Below the pieces are notes generated by a model. The model had not been told where the DNA came from and did not search any database. It worked only from the letters and a program-made list of their open reading frames with translations. 64,000 nt of DNA from contig NZ_MWUJ01000013.1 of assembly GCF_002210225.1 (NCBI RefSeq), positions 48,684 through 112,683 on the forward strand, read 5' to 3'. Of the stretch, positions 27,329-35,169 are shown piece by piece. Every line of letters starts with the position of its first letter. Position 1 is the first letter of the stretch. Both the position numbers and the translations under genes were made by a program. Source of the DNA: Geofilum rhodophaeum. Lineage in GTDB: Bacteria > Bacteroidota > Bacteroidia > Bacteroidales > Marinilabiliaceae.

Positions 27329-28102
27329 TTAAATCCATCCTGCCCCCAAAGCCACGGACAGTACTATGAGCATAATGGCCACGGTCACCTGTACAAAATG
27401 CAGGGTCACCTTTTTCAACAGCTTATTGCCCAGGTAGGCCCCGGCAATGGCAGCAATGGTGGCGATAATCACCAAATTAAGATTATCGATGAGTCCCGCC
27501 TTGGTAAAGCGCGTAGCATACACACTCAAACGGGTAAAATCAACAAAGGTCGACACCACTACCGCGGTACCTACAAAGGCCTCCTTCGAAAGGCCCGCCT
27601 TAATCAGAAAAGCACTGCGCAAAGCCCCCTGATTGCCCGAAAGGCCACCAAAAAAGCCACTCAGAGCACCACCCAGCGGCAACTTTTCCCGGCCAAACTG
27701 CAGGCGACTGAAATAAGGAATCAAATCCATGCTGGCAAAAATAATGAGCAAAATGGAGATGATGAACTTAACCGGGTAAACCTCAAAGTGGCGACCTAAA
27801 AAATGGTAATCGAACAAAGGTTGGGCATCGGGTATGTGCAGCAAGAGCCAGGCCCCGACAAAGGCAGCAACAACAGCCGGAATACCAAAACGTAAAAGCG
27901 TTCCTTTATCGGCCTGCTTCCCCACTAAAATCAGTTTAAAGATGTTGTTGAAAAAATGCACCACTCCGGTCAGCGCAATGGCCAAATCTACCGGAAAAAA
28001 AATCATAAAAACAGGGGTCAGTATGGTACCCAGACCAAAGCCCGAAAAGAAAGTCAACAAGGCCACCACAAAGGCCGCCCCACTAATTATAAGTATGTCC
28101 AT
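27329..28102 (-). CDS. TauE/SafE-family sulfite/organoanion exporter
   Basis: 257 residues, almost wholly hydrophobic with about eight transmembrane helices. The family signature is an N-terminal GFGLGTILTPVF-type helix and the internal FFGGLSGNQGALRSAFLIKAGLSKE repeat centre (about 148-172). The family moves sulfite, sulfoacetate or related anions across the inner membrane; the substrate here cannot be told. The AraC-type regulator 107 bp upstream in the same direction may control it (inference). Confidence 0.88.
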   Translation of the reverse strand: MDILIISGAAFVVALLTFFSGFGLGTILTPVFMIFFPVDLAIALTGVVHFFNNIFKLILVGKQADKGTLLRFGIPAVVAAFVGAWLLLHIPDAQPLFDYHFLGRHFEVYPVKFIISILLIIFASMDLIPYFSRLQFGREKLPLGGALSGFFGGLSGNQGALRSAFLIKAGLSKEAFVGTAVVVSTFVDFTRLSVYATRFTKAGLIDNLNLVIIATIAAIAGAYLGNKLLKKVTLHFVQVTVAIMLIVLSVALGAGWI

Positions 28103-28209
28103 AAGTCTTCTTCATTTGGTTAGATTACAAAAGTACAATACAGAACACCCAATTTCATGGTATAAGCGAAAGTGATTTTGGTACAAATGAAACGCGCAAG
28201 GAGGATCCC

Positions 28210-29094
28210 TTACTTAAAATACTGATTCCTGAACTGCAGAGGAGTAATGCCCTCGTGGCGCTTAAAAAACTTCACAAAGTGCGAGGCATCGCTGAAATGC
28301 AACAAATCGGCAATCTCATTCATCGTAAGGTCGGTATGCAACACGTAGCGCTTGGCCTCCAGCAGCAAATCCCGGGCAATAAGTGCCCCGGCACTTAGTC
28401 CCGCCTGGCGGCGACAAATCCCGTTTAAATTCTGTGGAGTGGTATGCAGCTTTTCGGCATAGTCGGACACCCTGTGCAGGCGGGGGCCCTCCTGCATCAA
28501 AAGGGACTTAAAACGGTCAAAGAGCGACGAACGCGGCAAATCTTCCTCCACCGCCTCAGCTTGCTGCAATACCATGGCCATAAGTGCCTGCAACAAACCA
28601 TGCATAAACGCCCTCGAGAAGCGTGCAGGAGCCTTGTACTCCCGGTACAAAGCAGCGAGCAAAGCCTGCGGAAATCCCTCCCTCGTCAGAACTACCCGTC
28701 GCCTGGCCGACAAACGCCGATGCAAATCCACCAGTGAACGCTCCGTCAGGGCGTCCAACTCCTCTTCGGTAAACAACACAACAAAGCCCTTCGGCACCGC
28801 CGTAAACTGCCAGTAGTGTACCTGACCCGGCTGCAACAAATAAAACTCAGGGGCAGTCACCCGAAACTCCTCCTCCTCAATCCAATGAAAACCCTCCCCC
28901 TCGCTCAAAAACACCAGTTCAAAATACGCATCGTGCTTATGGGGCCGCGTCTTCTTAATCACCTCCTTAAAACGCGACACCTTAAAGGTCAATCCCCCTT
29001 CCAGCTTATTCTTCACATCCAATTCCACACCTCCAGAATTTAAACCGCTTAACCCAACACCTCTTCCTCCAAAGCCGAATGCCTCCCCACACAA
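28210..29094 (-). CDS. AraC-family transcriptional regulator with N-terminal cupin domain
   Basis: Up to 294 residues. The cupin-like sensor (TRPHKHDAYFELVFLSEGEGFHW split over about residues 50-72, then FYLLQPGQVHYWQF) is followed by the C-terminal double HTH (MNEIADLLHFSDASHFVKFFKRHEGITP). The start is uncertain: the 5' end of the frame is a TTG at 29094, and there is no in-frame ATG before the core domain. A TTG at about 29022, preceded by ggagg, or a GTG six bases later fits the family length better. It probably controls the TauE gene downstream. The ligand is unknown. Confidence 0.85.
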   Translation of the reverse strand: MCGEAFGFGGRGVGLSGLNSGGVELDVKNKLEGGLTFKVSRFKEVIKKTRPHKHDAYFELVFLSEGEGFHWIEEEEFRVTAPEFYLLQPGQVHYWQFTAVPKGFVVLFTEEELDALTERSLVDLHRRLSARRRVVLTREGFPQALLAALYREYKAPARFSRAFMHGLLQALMAMVLQQAEAVEEDLPRSSLFDRFKSLLMQEGPRLHRVSDYAEKLHTTPQNLNGICRRQAGLSAGALIARDLLLEAKRYVLHTDLTMNEIADLLHFSDASHFVKFFKRHEGITPLQFRNQYFK

Positions 29095-29153
29095 AACTAC
29101 AAAACCCCAACGACATCCCCCACCCCTACGCTCATCCCGGAAAAAGCAAAAAC

Positions 29154-29453
29154 ATGATTGAGCATAAAGAACTATCGACCTTTGACGAACTTATCGAAAA
29201 AGAGCATGGGCCAATTGGCTCAGATTCACGTGTAGAATACGAGGCAAGAGCCCAAATGTTCATTGTCAGTGAGATGCTTAAAGCAGCAAGAAAAGAAGCC
29301 AAATTGACACAAGAGGAGCTGGCCATCAAGGCAGGTACCCAAAAAAGCTACATCTCAAAAATCGAAAATGGTAAAGGCAATATTCAATTGTCAACCCTGA
29401 TCCGGATCTTCGAAAAAGGACTGAACCGAAAAATCGGATTTACTTTCTTGTAG
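29154..29453 (+). CDS. Orphan HigA-like HTH (XRE) antitoxin
   Basis: 99 residues from ATG at 29154 (MIEHKELSTFDELIEK); an upstream in-frame start at 29079 would add 25 proline-rich residues and looks spurious. The HTH (KLTQEELAIKAGTQKSYISKIENGKG, shown in part) and the C-terminal NRKIGFTFL strand match Bacteroidota HigA antitoxins. Such genes normally follow a HigB toxin gene. Here the upstream DNA is the divergent AraC gene, so no toxin is present. It lies 18 bp before the first long palindromic repeat and could be a leftover of a mobile cassette. Confidence 0.75.
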   Translation: MIEHKELSTFDELIEKEHGPIGSDSRVEYEARAQMFIVSEMLKAARKEAKLTQEELAIKAGTQKSYISKIENGKGNIQLSTLIRIFEKGLNRKIGFTFL

Positions 29454-29471
29454 GCCCACATCTCCCCTTCC

Positions 29472-29742
29472 CCTCACTCTGGAAGGGAAGTGGAGCAAAA
29501 CATCGACCTACAGAAAACAGCTCGTATAAGCGCAGAGGTGTACCTTCAAGCCTCAGATTATTTCCGATTAAGAGCATTTGTGAAGTGAACGTAAAAATCC
29601 GGGCTGTTTGAGCCGCAGGCGAGTTCCCGGATTTTAGTGAACGAAGCAAAGGCTCCGGAAATAAGCGAAAGCGCAGAAGGTACACATCAAGCCTAAGGAA
29701 TAGAAATTTTATGTCAGACGCAAGATTGCACTACGACCACCC
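29472..29742. repeat. Long imperfect palindromic repeat, copy A
   Basis: A 271 bp element homologous along its length to 30434-30705, same orientation. It can fold into one long interrupted hairpin. The outer stem is 29538-29547 with 29676-29685, the middle stem 29558-29566 with 29656-29664, and the inner stem 29594-29603 with 29626-29635. The 22-nt loop starts ctgtttgagcc and is nearly identical in both copies. Stem sequences differ between copies but keep pairing. It fills most of the gene-free stretch 29454-29797. No named family is recognised. Confidence 0.8.
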
Positions 29743-29797
29743 GATTTCCGTGCTTGTAGTGGAGCATCCGGAGGTATTAGGCGAACTTCAAACCAGT

Positions 29798-30124
29798 CTA
29801 AGCAATATTTACTTTTTGGTCTAACAATTCAATATTGAAGTTTATCTTCGCATTCAAAGCTTTAAAAACTTTCAAGATCGTTTCAAATCTTGCGTCTGTC
29901 AAGCTGTTTTCAATCTTCGAAATTTGGGCTTTCTGCACACCAATCAGCTTTCCTAATTGTTCTTGTGTCAAATTCCTTTCTTTTCGGGCTTGCTTAATCG
30001 CTTCACCTAATAAATCCAGTCTCAATTCGTTCTCAAAGCTATCTCTTTTAGGTGTTCCTTTCTTTCCGATGTATTTATCGGTTAACTCGTCAAGGCTCGT
30101 AGTCTTCATCGGATCTTTTTTCAT
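29798..30124 (-). CDS. HigA-like XRE antitoxin
   Basis: 108 residues with an N-terminal extension (TTSLDELTDKYIGKKGTPKR), then an HTH_3 domain (RNLTQEQLGKLIGVQKAQIS, KIENSLTDARFET) and the C-terminal NAKINFNIELL strand seen in RelE/HigB-linked antitoxins. It starts 3 bp after the toxin frame, in the usual HigB-then-HigA order. It should neutralise the toxin and repress the promoter at 30373-30404. Both genes lie between two copies of the long palindrome. Confidence 0.85.
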   Translation of the reverse strand: MKKDPMKTTSLDELTDKYIGKKGTPKRDSFENELRLDLLGEAIKQARKERNLTQEQLGKLIGVQKAQISKIENSLTDARFETILKVFKALNAKINFNIELLDQKVNIA

Positions 30125-30127
30125 GGT

Positions 30128-30358
30128 CTAAATGCTTTTTCGTTCAAAATACTCTTTCCTTATTCTCTCCGCTCTCTCAATTTCTGATTTCGGAACTTTT
30201 GCGGTTTTCTTAATAATTCCGTGTGTTGAAATTACAACCGTATCCGGCTTATCTGACTTGTCCCAAAATGCAATTACTTTCTCACGCGTTTTTTCATCAA
30301 GACTCTCAACAAACTCCAATGCTTCGTCTAACAACTCAACTTTAAACCTTTCAGTCAC
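30128..30358 (-). CDS. RelE/HigB-family toxin, apparently with an internal in-frame deletion
   Basis: 76 residues, against about 110 for the family. The N-terminus (FKVELLDEALEFVESLDEKT) and the C-terminus (AFWDKSDKPDTVVISTHGII, then KKTAKVPKSEIERAE) both match Gp49/HigB-like toxins. The central 35-40 residues that hold the LxxxxWELR-type strand between KVI and AFWDK are missing. The frame is open through the junction. Loss of the central RNA-binding core would probably inactivate the toxin (inference). The alternative is a naturally short subfamily. Confidence 0.7.
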   Translation of the reverse strand: MTERFKVELLDEALEFVESLDEKTREKVIAFWDKSDKPDTVVISTHGIIKKTAKVPKSEIERAERIRKEYFERKSI

Positions 30359-30372
30359 TGCTCATTTTTTCT

Positions 30373-30404
30373 CAAAGATAATAGTTTCCTCTATAGGAAA
30401 CAAG
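30373..30404 (-). promoter_or_regulatory. Promoter and operator of the HigBA-like module
   Basis: Minus strand: TATCTTTG at 30380-30373 (perfect TAnnTTTG) and CTTG at 30404-30401 in the -33 place, 20 bp apart. Between them lies a perfect inverted repeat gtttcc-tctata-ggaaac (30384-30401), well placed as an autorepressor operator. Confidence 0.65.
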
Positions 30405-30433
30405 ATATTCATTTCTTAACTTATTGGCAAAAC

Positions 30434-30705
30434 ACTCACTCCGGAAGGAAAGTAGTGCAAGATAGCGACCTACAAAAAACAACTCGTCCAAGCGCAGATG
30501 CCTGTTGTTAAGCCTCTGATTATTTCCGGTAAAGAACCATTGAGAAAGTCGCGTAAAAAATTCTTGCTGTTTGAGCCACAGGCGAGTTCAAGAATTTTAG
30601 CGACTTGAGCAAGGGTTCCGGAAATAAGCAGTAGCGCAAACAACAGGCATCAAGCGGAAGGAACAGGTGTTTTATGTCAGACGCTAGATGACACTACGAC
30701 CACCC
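30434..30705. repeat. Long imperfect palindromic repeat, copy B
   Basis: A 272 bp element, homologue of 29472-29742. Its outer stem is a perfect 13 bp (30497-30509 with 30639-30651), its middle stem 30520-30529 with 30618-30627, and its inner stem 30557-30566 with 30589-30598. The same 22-nt loop is present with one base change. It occupies most of the gene-free 30359-30755 between the toxin promoter and the carboxylase gene. Confidence 0.8.
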
Positions 30706-30755
30706 TTAAACAAAAATCCCCCTCCCTCGTTTATTCAGCATAAACCCCAGAAGCC

Positions 30756-32324
30756 ATGACAAACAACACCCGGGAATACCACCAACAGTTGAGCAACGAA
30801 CTCCTGCAACGCCTGCGCCGCGTCGCCCAGGGCGGGCCACAGAAAATGCGCGACAAACACACCCGGCGCGGCAAGCTCCTCGTGCGCCAACGCATCAACA
30901 ACCTGCTGGACCCCAACACGCCCTTTCTCGAGCTGTCGGCCCTGGCCGCTGAGGACCAGTACAACAATGAATTCCCCGGGGCGGGACTCGTCACCGGGGT
31001 GGGACTCATTCATAAGAGGGAAGTAATGATTGTGGCCAACGACGCCACCGTAAAGGGCGGCACCTACCTCCGCGAATCCATCAAAAAGCATTTGCGTGCC
31101 CAGGAAATTGCCGCAGAAAACAACCTGCCCTGCGTGTATCTGGTCGATTCGGGCGGCATCTTTCTGCCCGAGCAGGCCAGGGTATTCCCCGACAAAGAAG
31201 ATTTTGGCCGCATTTTTTACAACCAGGCGCGACTTTCCGCAGCGGGCATCCCGCAAATATCCATCGTGATGGGCTCCTGCACGGCAGGCGGTGCCTACAT
31301 TCCCGCCATGAGCGACGAGACCATCATCGTGCGCGACCAGGGGACCATATTCCTGGCGGGACCGCCCCTTGTTAAGGCAGCCACCGGCGAGGAAGTCACC
31401 GCCGAGGAATTGGGCGGCGCCGAAGTACACACGAGCATTTCGGGGGTGGCCGACCATCTGGCAGAAGACGATGAAGACGCCCTGCGCATTTGTCGCCAAC
31501 TCTTCGAAAACCTGCCCCGTGCACCCAAGCAGCAACTCGACCGCCAGGCCACACAAGCACCGGCAAAGGCGGCCGGGGGACTGTACGACCTGCTGCCGAA
31601 ACCGGGAGGCAGCTGGCCCGATGTTCGGGAAATTATTGAGCGTCTGGTCGACGGCAGTCCCTTTCAGGAATTTAAAAAAAACTACGGCACCACACTGGTG
31701 ACCGGTTTTGCCCGTCTGCACGGCTACCAGGTGGGCATCCTGGCCAACAACGGCATTCTGTTTTCCGAGTCGGCCCTCAAAGGCACCCACTTCATCGAAC
31801 TCTGCAATGCACGAGGCATTCCCATGATTTTTCTGCAAAACATCACCGGCTTTATGGTGGGCAAGGAATACGAACACGGTGGCATTGCCAAAGACGGCGC
31901 CAAAATGGTGCACGCCCTGGCCAATGCCTCCGTACCCTTTTTCACGGTGCTCATTGGCGGCTCTTACGGAGCAGGCAATTACGCCATGGGGGGACGGGCC
32001 TACAATCCCCGCTTTCTGTTCATGTGGCCCTCTGCCCGCATCTCGGTAATGGGGGCACGGCAGGCCGCCCAGGTACTCATCACCCTGAAAAAGGACCAGG
32101 CGGCGGCCAAAAAGGAGGAAGTGGCCCCTGAGGTGCTGCAGCAAATAGAACAAAGCATTTTTGAGAAATACGAAAACGAAGGCTCGCCCTGGTACAGCAC
32201 CTCGCGCCTGTGGGACGACGGGGTAATTGACCCCCTGCAAACGAGGGATGTGCTGGGCCTGGCGCTGGAAACAGCCCTGAATGCGCCGTTTAAAAAGCCG
32301 CACTATGGCATTTTCCGAATGTAA
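30756..32324 (+). CDS. liuB: Methylcrotonyl-CoA carboxylase, carboxyltransferase (beta) subunit
   Basis: 522 residues, full length for MCC beta. It transfers CO2 from carboxybiotin to 3-methylcrotonyl-CoA, giving 3-methylglutaconyl-CoA in leucine breakdown. Two crotonase-fold halves carry the MCC-type signatures [30 protein letters not shown] ([16 protein letters not shown]) and [20 protein letters not shown] in the N-half. The C-half has [31 protein letters not shown] and [20 protein letters not shown], and the protein ends in GIFRM. These match MCC more closely than propionyl-CoA carboxylase. It is first in a four-gene operon with the hydratase, the biotin subunit and an acyl-CoA dehydrogenase. 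Confidence 0.93.
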   Translation: MTNNTREYHQQLSNELLQRLRRVAQGGPQKMRDKHTRRGKLLVRQRINNLLDPNTPFLELSALAAEDQYNNEFPGAGLVTGVGLIHKREVMIVANDATVKGGTYLRESIKKHLRAQEIAAENNLPCVYLVDSGGIFLPEQARVFPDKEDFGRIFYNQARLSAAGIPQISIVMGSCTAGGAYIPAMSDETIIVRDQGTIFLAGPPLVKAATGEEVTAEELGGAEVHTSISGVADHLAEDDEDALRICRQLFENLPRAPKQQLDRQATQAPAKAAGGLYDLLPKPGGSWPDVREIIERLVDGSPFQEFKKNYGTTLVTGFARLHGYQVGILANNGILFSESALKGTHFIELCNARGIPMIFLQNITGFMVGKEYEHGGIAKDGAKMVHALANASVPFFTVLIGGSYGAGNYAMGGRAYNPRFLFMWPSARISVMGARQAAQVLITLKKDQAAAKKEEVAPEVLQQIEQSIFEKYENEGSPWYSTSRLWDDGVIDPLQTRDVLGLALETALNAPFKKPHYGIFRM

Positions 32325-32359
32325 TGTCTATTTTAAGGAGCTGAACCAAAAGCGGAATT

Positions 32360-33154
32360 ATGACCTTGATTAAAAAGTTCTCGAACGGAATTTGCCATCT
32401 TCAATTGAATCGCCCCGCTAAAAAGAATGCCTTGAATGCGGGCATACTGAGCGAGCTCACCCGTTTTTTTGAGGAAACGGCGACCAGCAGCCAGTTTCAT
32501 GTTCTCGTGCTGAGTGGCAACGGCGGTTTTTTCTCAGCGGGGGCCGACCTGGACTGGATGCGCCAGGCCAGCAGCCAGTCGCACGAACAAAACCTGGCAG
32601 ATGCCCACCTCTTTAACCGCCTTTATGCGGCGATGTTCCACTACCCCAAACCCATTGTGCTGCGGGTTGATAAAGGGGCTTATGGCGGGGCTCTGGGACT
32701 GCTGGCTTGTGCCGATGTGGTGACCTGCGGGAGCGATGCGCGTTTTGCTTTTAGTGAGGTGCGCCTGGGACTGGTACCGGCTACGGTGGCACCTTGGGTG
32801 GTGCAACGCATTGGAGCCGCAAAAGCCCGGGAATTGTTTTTAAGTGCTGCGCCCTTTGATGCTGAAACCGCGCGGGCAGCCGGACTGGTCAACCATATTT
32901 TTCCGGGAGAAAAACTGGACCTTAAAACCCGCGAACTAGCCACCCAAATCGCCCAAAACAGTCCCACCGCCCTACGTGCCACCAAAGTTTTACTGAACCG
33001 TTTGGCCCTCTCCGTTGTTCCTGTGGATGAGGACCTGCAAGCTTATTGTGCCGGACTCATTGCCGAAGCAAGAACCGCACCCGACGGACAGGAAGGGGTG
33101 GCGGCCTTTTTCGAGCAAAGAAAAGCGAAGTGGAACAATTCTCAGGGAGGATAA
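32360..33154 (+). CDS. liuC: Enoyl-CoA hydratase family, probable 3-methylglutaconyl-CoA hydratase
   Basis: 264 residues with the crotonase fold: FSAGADLDWM (first oxyanion-hole loop), KGAYGGALGLLACADVV (second oxyanion loop) and FSEVRLGLVPATVAPWVV with the catalytic-glutamate region. The block LDWMRQ and the ELFLSAAPFDAETARAAGLV region resemble LiuC/AUH-type hydratases, which convert 3-methylglutaconyl-CoA to HMG-CoA. It lies 35 bp after liuB and 16 bp before liuD. The specific function rests on both the motifs and the operon context. Confidence 0.88.
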   Translation: MTLIKKFSNGICHLQLNRPAKKNALNAGILSELTRFFEETATSSQFHVLVLSGNGGFFSAGADLDWMRQASSQSHEQNLADAHLFNRLYAAMFHYPKPIVLRVDKGAYGGALGLLACADVVTCGSDARFAFSEVRLGLVPATVAPWVVQRIGAAKARELFLSAAPFDAETARAAGLVNHIFPGEKLDLKTRELATQIAQNSPTALRATKVLLNRLALSVVPVDEDLQAYCAGLIAEARTAPDGQEGVAAFFEQRKAKWNNSQGG

Positions 33155-33170
33155 CAAACAAGATTTACCC

Positions 33171-35135
33171 ATGCACAACAGCACGGTGCAGTTTAGGCCT
33201 GTGGGGCGACTGCTGATTGCAAACAGAGGGGAGATTGCTGTGCGGATCCACCGCACAGCAAAGCGGATGGGCTTAACAACCATAGGCGTGGTTACCCAGG
33301 CGGAGCCAGAGACCCAGGCCGATGAAGCGGCCTGGCTGCAGGGCGACACCTTGGCTGCGACCTATTTGAATGCCGATGCCCTGGTGGCCTTGGCCTTGAA
33401 ATATGAAGCCGACGCGGTCCACCCCGGTTATGGCTTTTTGTCGGAGAACGCCGATTTTGCAGCCAAAGTGGAGGCCGCCGGCCTCCTTTGGGTGGGGCCC
33501 TCCCCCGAGGCCATCCGCAGGATGGGCGACAAGGTAGAGGCACGCAAAACGGCCCTGGAACTGGGCTTACCGCTTACCGCTTCGGCCGAAGGCAGTCTGG
33601 AAGAAGTACTGAGCCAAAGCACACAACTCAACTATCCCTTACTCATTAAAGCCGCTGCCGGTGGTGGCGGCAAGGGCATGGTAAAGATTGCCGACGAACA
33701 GGCCCTGCTGGAACGCTTGCCACAAACGGCACGTGAGGCCGCCAGTTACTTTGGCGACGACCGCCTGTATGTGGAAGAATACCTGGAGGCCCCGCACCAC
33801 ATTGAAGTGCAGGTGCTGGGCGACCGCCACGGCAAGCTGGTGCATTTGTACGAACGGGAGTGCAGCATTCAGCGCCGTTACCAAAAAATTATTGAGGAGG
33901 CCCCCAGCAGCAATATTTCTGCAGAAAAGCGGGCCGAACTGACCGCCGATGCCCTGCGCCTTTGTCGCGCCATCGGCTATTACAGCGCAGGGACGGTGGA
34001 GTTTTTGGTGGACGCAAAGGGCAGGCACTACTTTCTGGAAATGAATACCCGTCTTCAGGTTGAACATCCGGTGACCGAGCGCATTACGGGGCTCGACTTG
34101 GTGGAAGAACAGCTGAAAGTGGCTATGGGACTGCCTTTGGACCTGACTCAGGAACAAATCACCTGCAAAGGGCACGCCATCGAGAGCCGCATTTATGCCG
34201 AAGACCCCTTAAACGATTTTAGTCCCGCCCCCGGTCGCCTCCTTAAAGTGCAGTGGCCCGAAGCAGGCTTGGCGCGGACCGACACCTGGATTGAGGGTGC
34301 GGCAGAGGTGAAGCCGGACTTCGACCCGATGGTGGCCAAAATAATTACGCATGCTGCTACGCGGACTGAGGCCATACAAAAGCACTTGCTGGCCCTGGAG
34401 CAGGTGCAGTTGGGGGGACTCACCCACAATACGGATTACCTGCTGCAGGTGCTGCGGAGCAAGGCTTTTGCGGCCGGACATACCACAACCGCTTTTTGCA
34501 GCAACTTCAAATACCAGTCGGCCAACCACCTGAATCCGGAAGTGGTGGCGGTGGCGGGACTCCTACAAGTCATGCGGGGGAGCGACCAGGGCGCTACCTT
34601 GTGGCAGCAAATGGGCTTTTGGCGGCAGGAACAAGAAAGCACCCTGCAAGTCAACGACCACCTATACCACCTGAGCTGGGAACAATCTGACCACGCCCTG
34701 TGGGTCGCCGTTAACCAACAAAACCGCTACCGGGTGGAGGAGCTGGAGTGGAAGGGCGACCGACTGCGCTTTGTTTTGGCCGGAAAAGTTCTGCATTTCG
34801 ACAGCTACCCGGGAGAAAAGGACGGCTTTGTGCTCGTGCACAAAGCCAGCAGCTACCGGGTGAGTCGGCCCAGGACGGTACTGCGCAGGTCGCAGCACCC
34901 GTCGGGGACCGCTTCCTCCAACCAAGTCACGGCCCCCATTCCCGGACGCATCGTGGAACTGAGAGTACAGGCGGGCGACACGGTTGAAGCGGGTCAATCC
35001 CTCCTGGTGCTGGAAGCCATGAAGATAGAAAACCATTTGAAGGCAGAACGCAGCGGCGTGGTGCGCAGTGTACATGCTGCGGTGGGACAACAAGTCAAGG
35101 CCAAGCAGATTTTGGTGGACATCGACAACAACTGA
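33171..35135 (+). CDS. liuD: Methylcrotonyl-CoA carboxylase, biotin-containing alpha subunit
   Basis: 654 residues from ATG 33171 (MHNSTVQFRP); the longer frame from 33015 overlaps liuC and adds unrelated sequence. Domains in order: biotin carboxylase N-domain (LLIANRGEIAVRI), ATP-grasp (AAAGGGGKGM; EMNTRLQVEHPVTE), biotin carboxylase C-domain (GHAIESRIYAEDP), a linker that binds the beta subunit, and a C-terminal biotinyl domain with EAMKIENHL, where the lysine carries biotin. The motif has isoleucine after the lysine instead of methionine, a tolerated change. It uses ATP and bicarbonate to carboxylate biotin and hands the CO2 to LiuB. Confidence 0.93.
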   Translation: MHNSTVQFRPVGRLLIANRGEIAVRIHRTAKRMGLTTIGVVTQAEPETQADEAAWLQGDTLAATYLNADALVALALKYEADAVHPGYGFLSENADFAAKVEAAGLLWVGPSPEAIRRMGDKVEARKTALELGLPLTASAEGSLEEVLSQSTQLNYPLLIKAAAGGGGKGMVKIADEQALLERLPQTAREAASYFGDDRLYVEEYLEAPHHIEVQVLGDRHGKLVHLYERECSIQRRYQKIIEEAPSSNISAEKRAELTADALRLCRAIGYYSAGTVEFLVDAKGRHYFLEMNTRLQVEHPVTERITGLDLVEEQLKVAMGLPLDLTQEQITCKGHAIESRIYAEDPLNDFSPAPGRLLKVQWPEAGLARTDTWIEGAAEVKPDFDPMVAKIITHAATRTEAIQKHLLALEQVQLGGLTHNTDYLLQVLRSKAFAAGHTTTAFCSNFKYQSANHLNPEVVAVAGLLQVMRGSDQGATLWQQMGFWRQEQESTLQVNDHLYHLSWEQSDHALWVAVNQQNRYRVEELEWKGDRLRFVLAGKVLHFDSYPGEKDGFVLVHKASSYRVSRPRTVLRRSQHPSGTASSNQVTAPIPGRIVELRVQAGDTVEAGQSLLVLEAMKIENHLKAERSGVVRSVHAAVGQQVKAKQILVDIDNN

Positions 35136-35169
35136 AACAGAAATCTTACCATAAAACAACCAAATACGA

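Noticed and set aside
29472..30705. Integron attC sites
   Set aside because: The elements are about twice the usual maximum length, and no clear GTTRRRY / RYYYAAC core pair is found at the ends; kept only as a loose analogy.
30735..32303. 522-residue open frame antisense to the methylcrotonyl-CoA carboxylase beta gene
   Set aside because: The plus-strand frame has all carboxyltransferase motifs; the antisense frame is a by-product of high-GC codon use and has no recognisable domain.
33015..33170. 52-residue extension of the biotin carboxylase subunit
   Set aside because: It overlaps liuC in another frame and shows no similarity to the biotin carboxylase N-domain.
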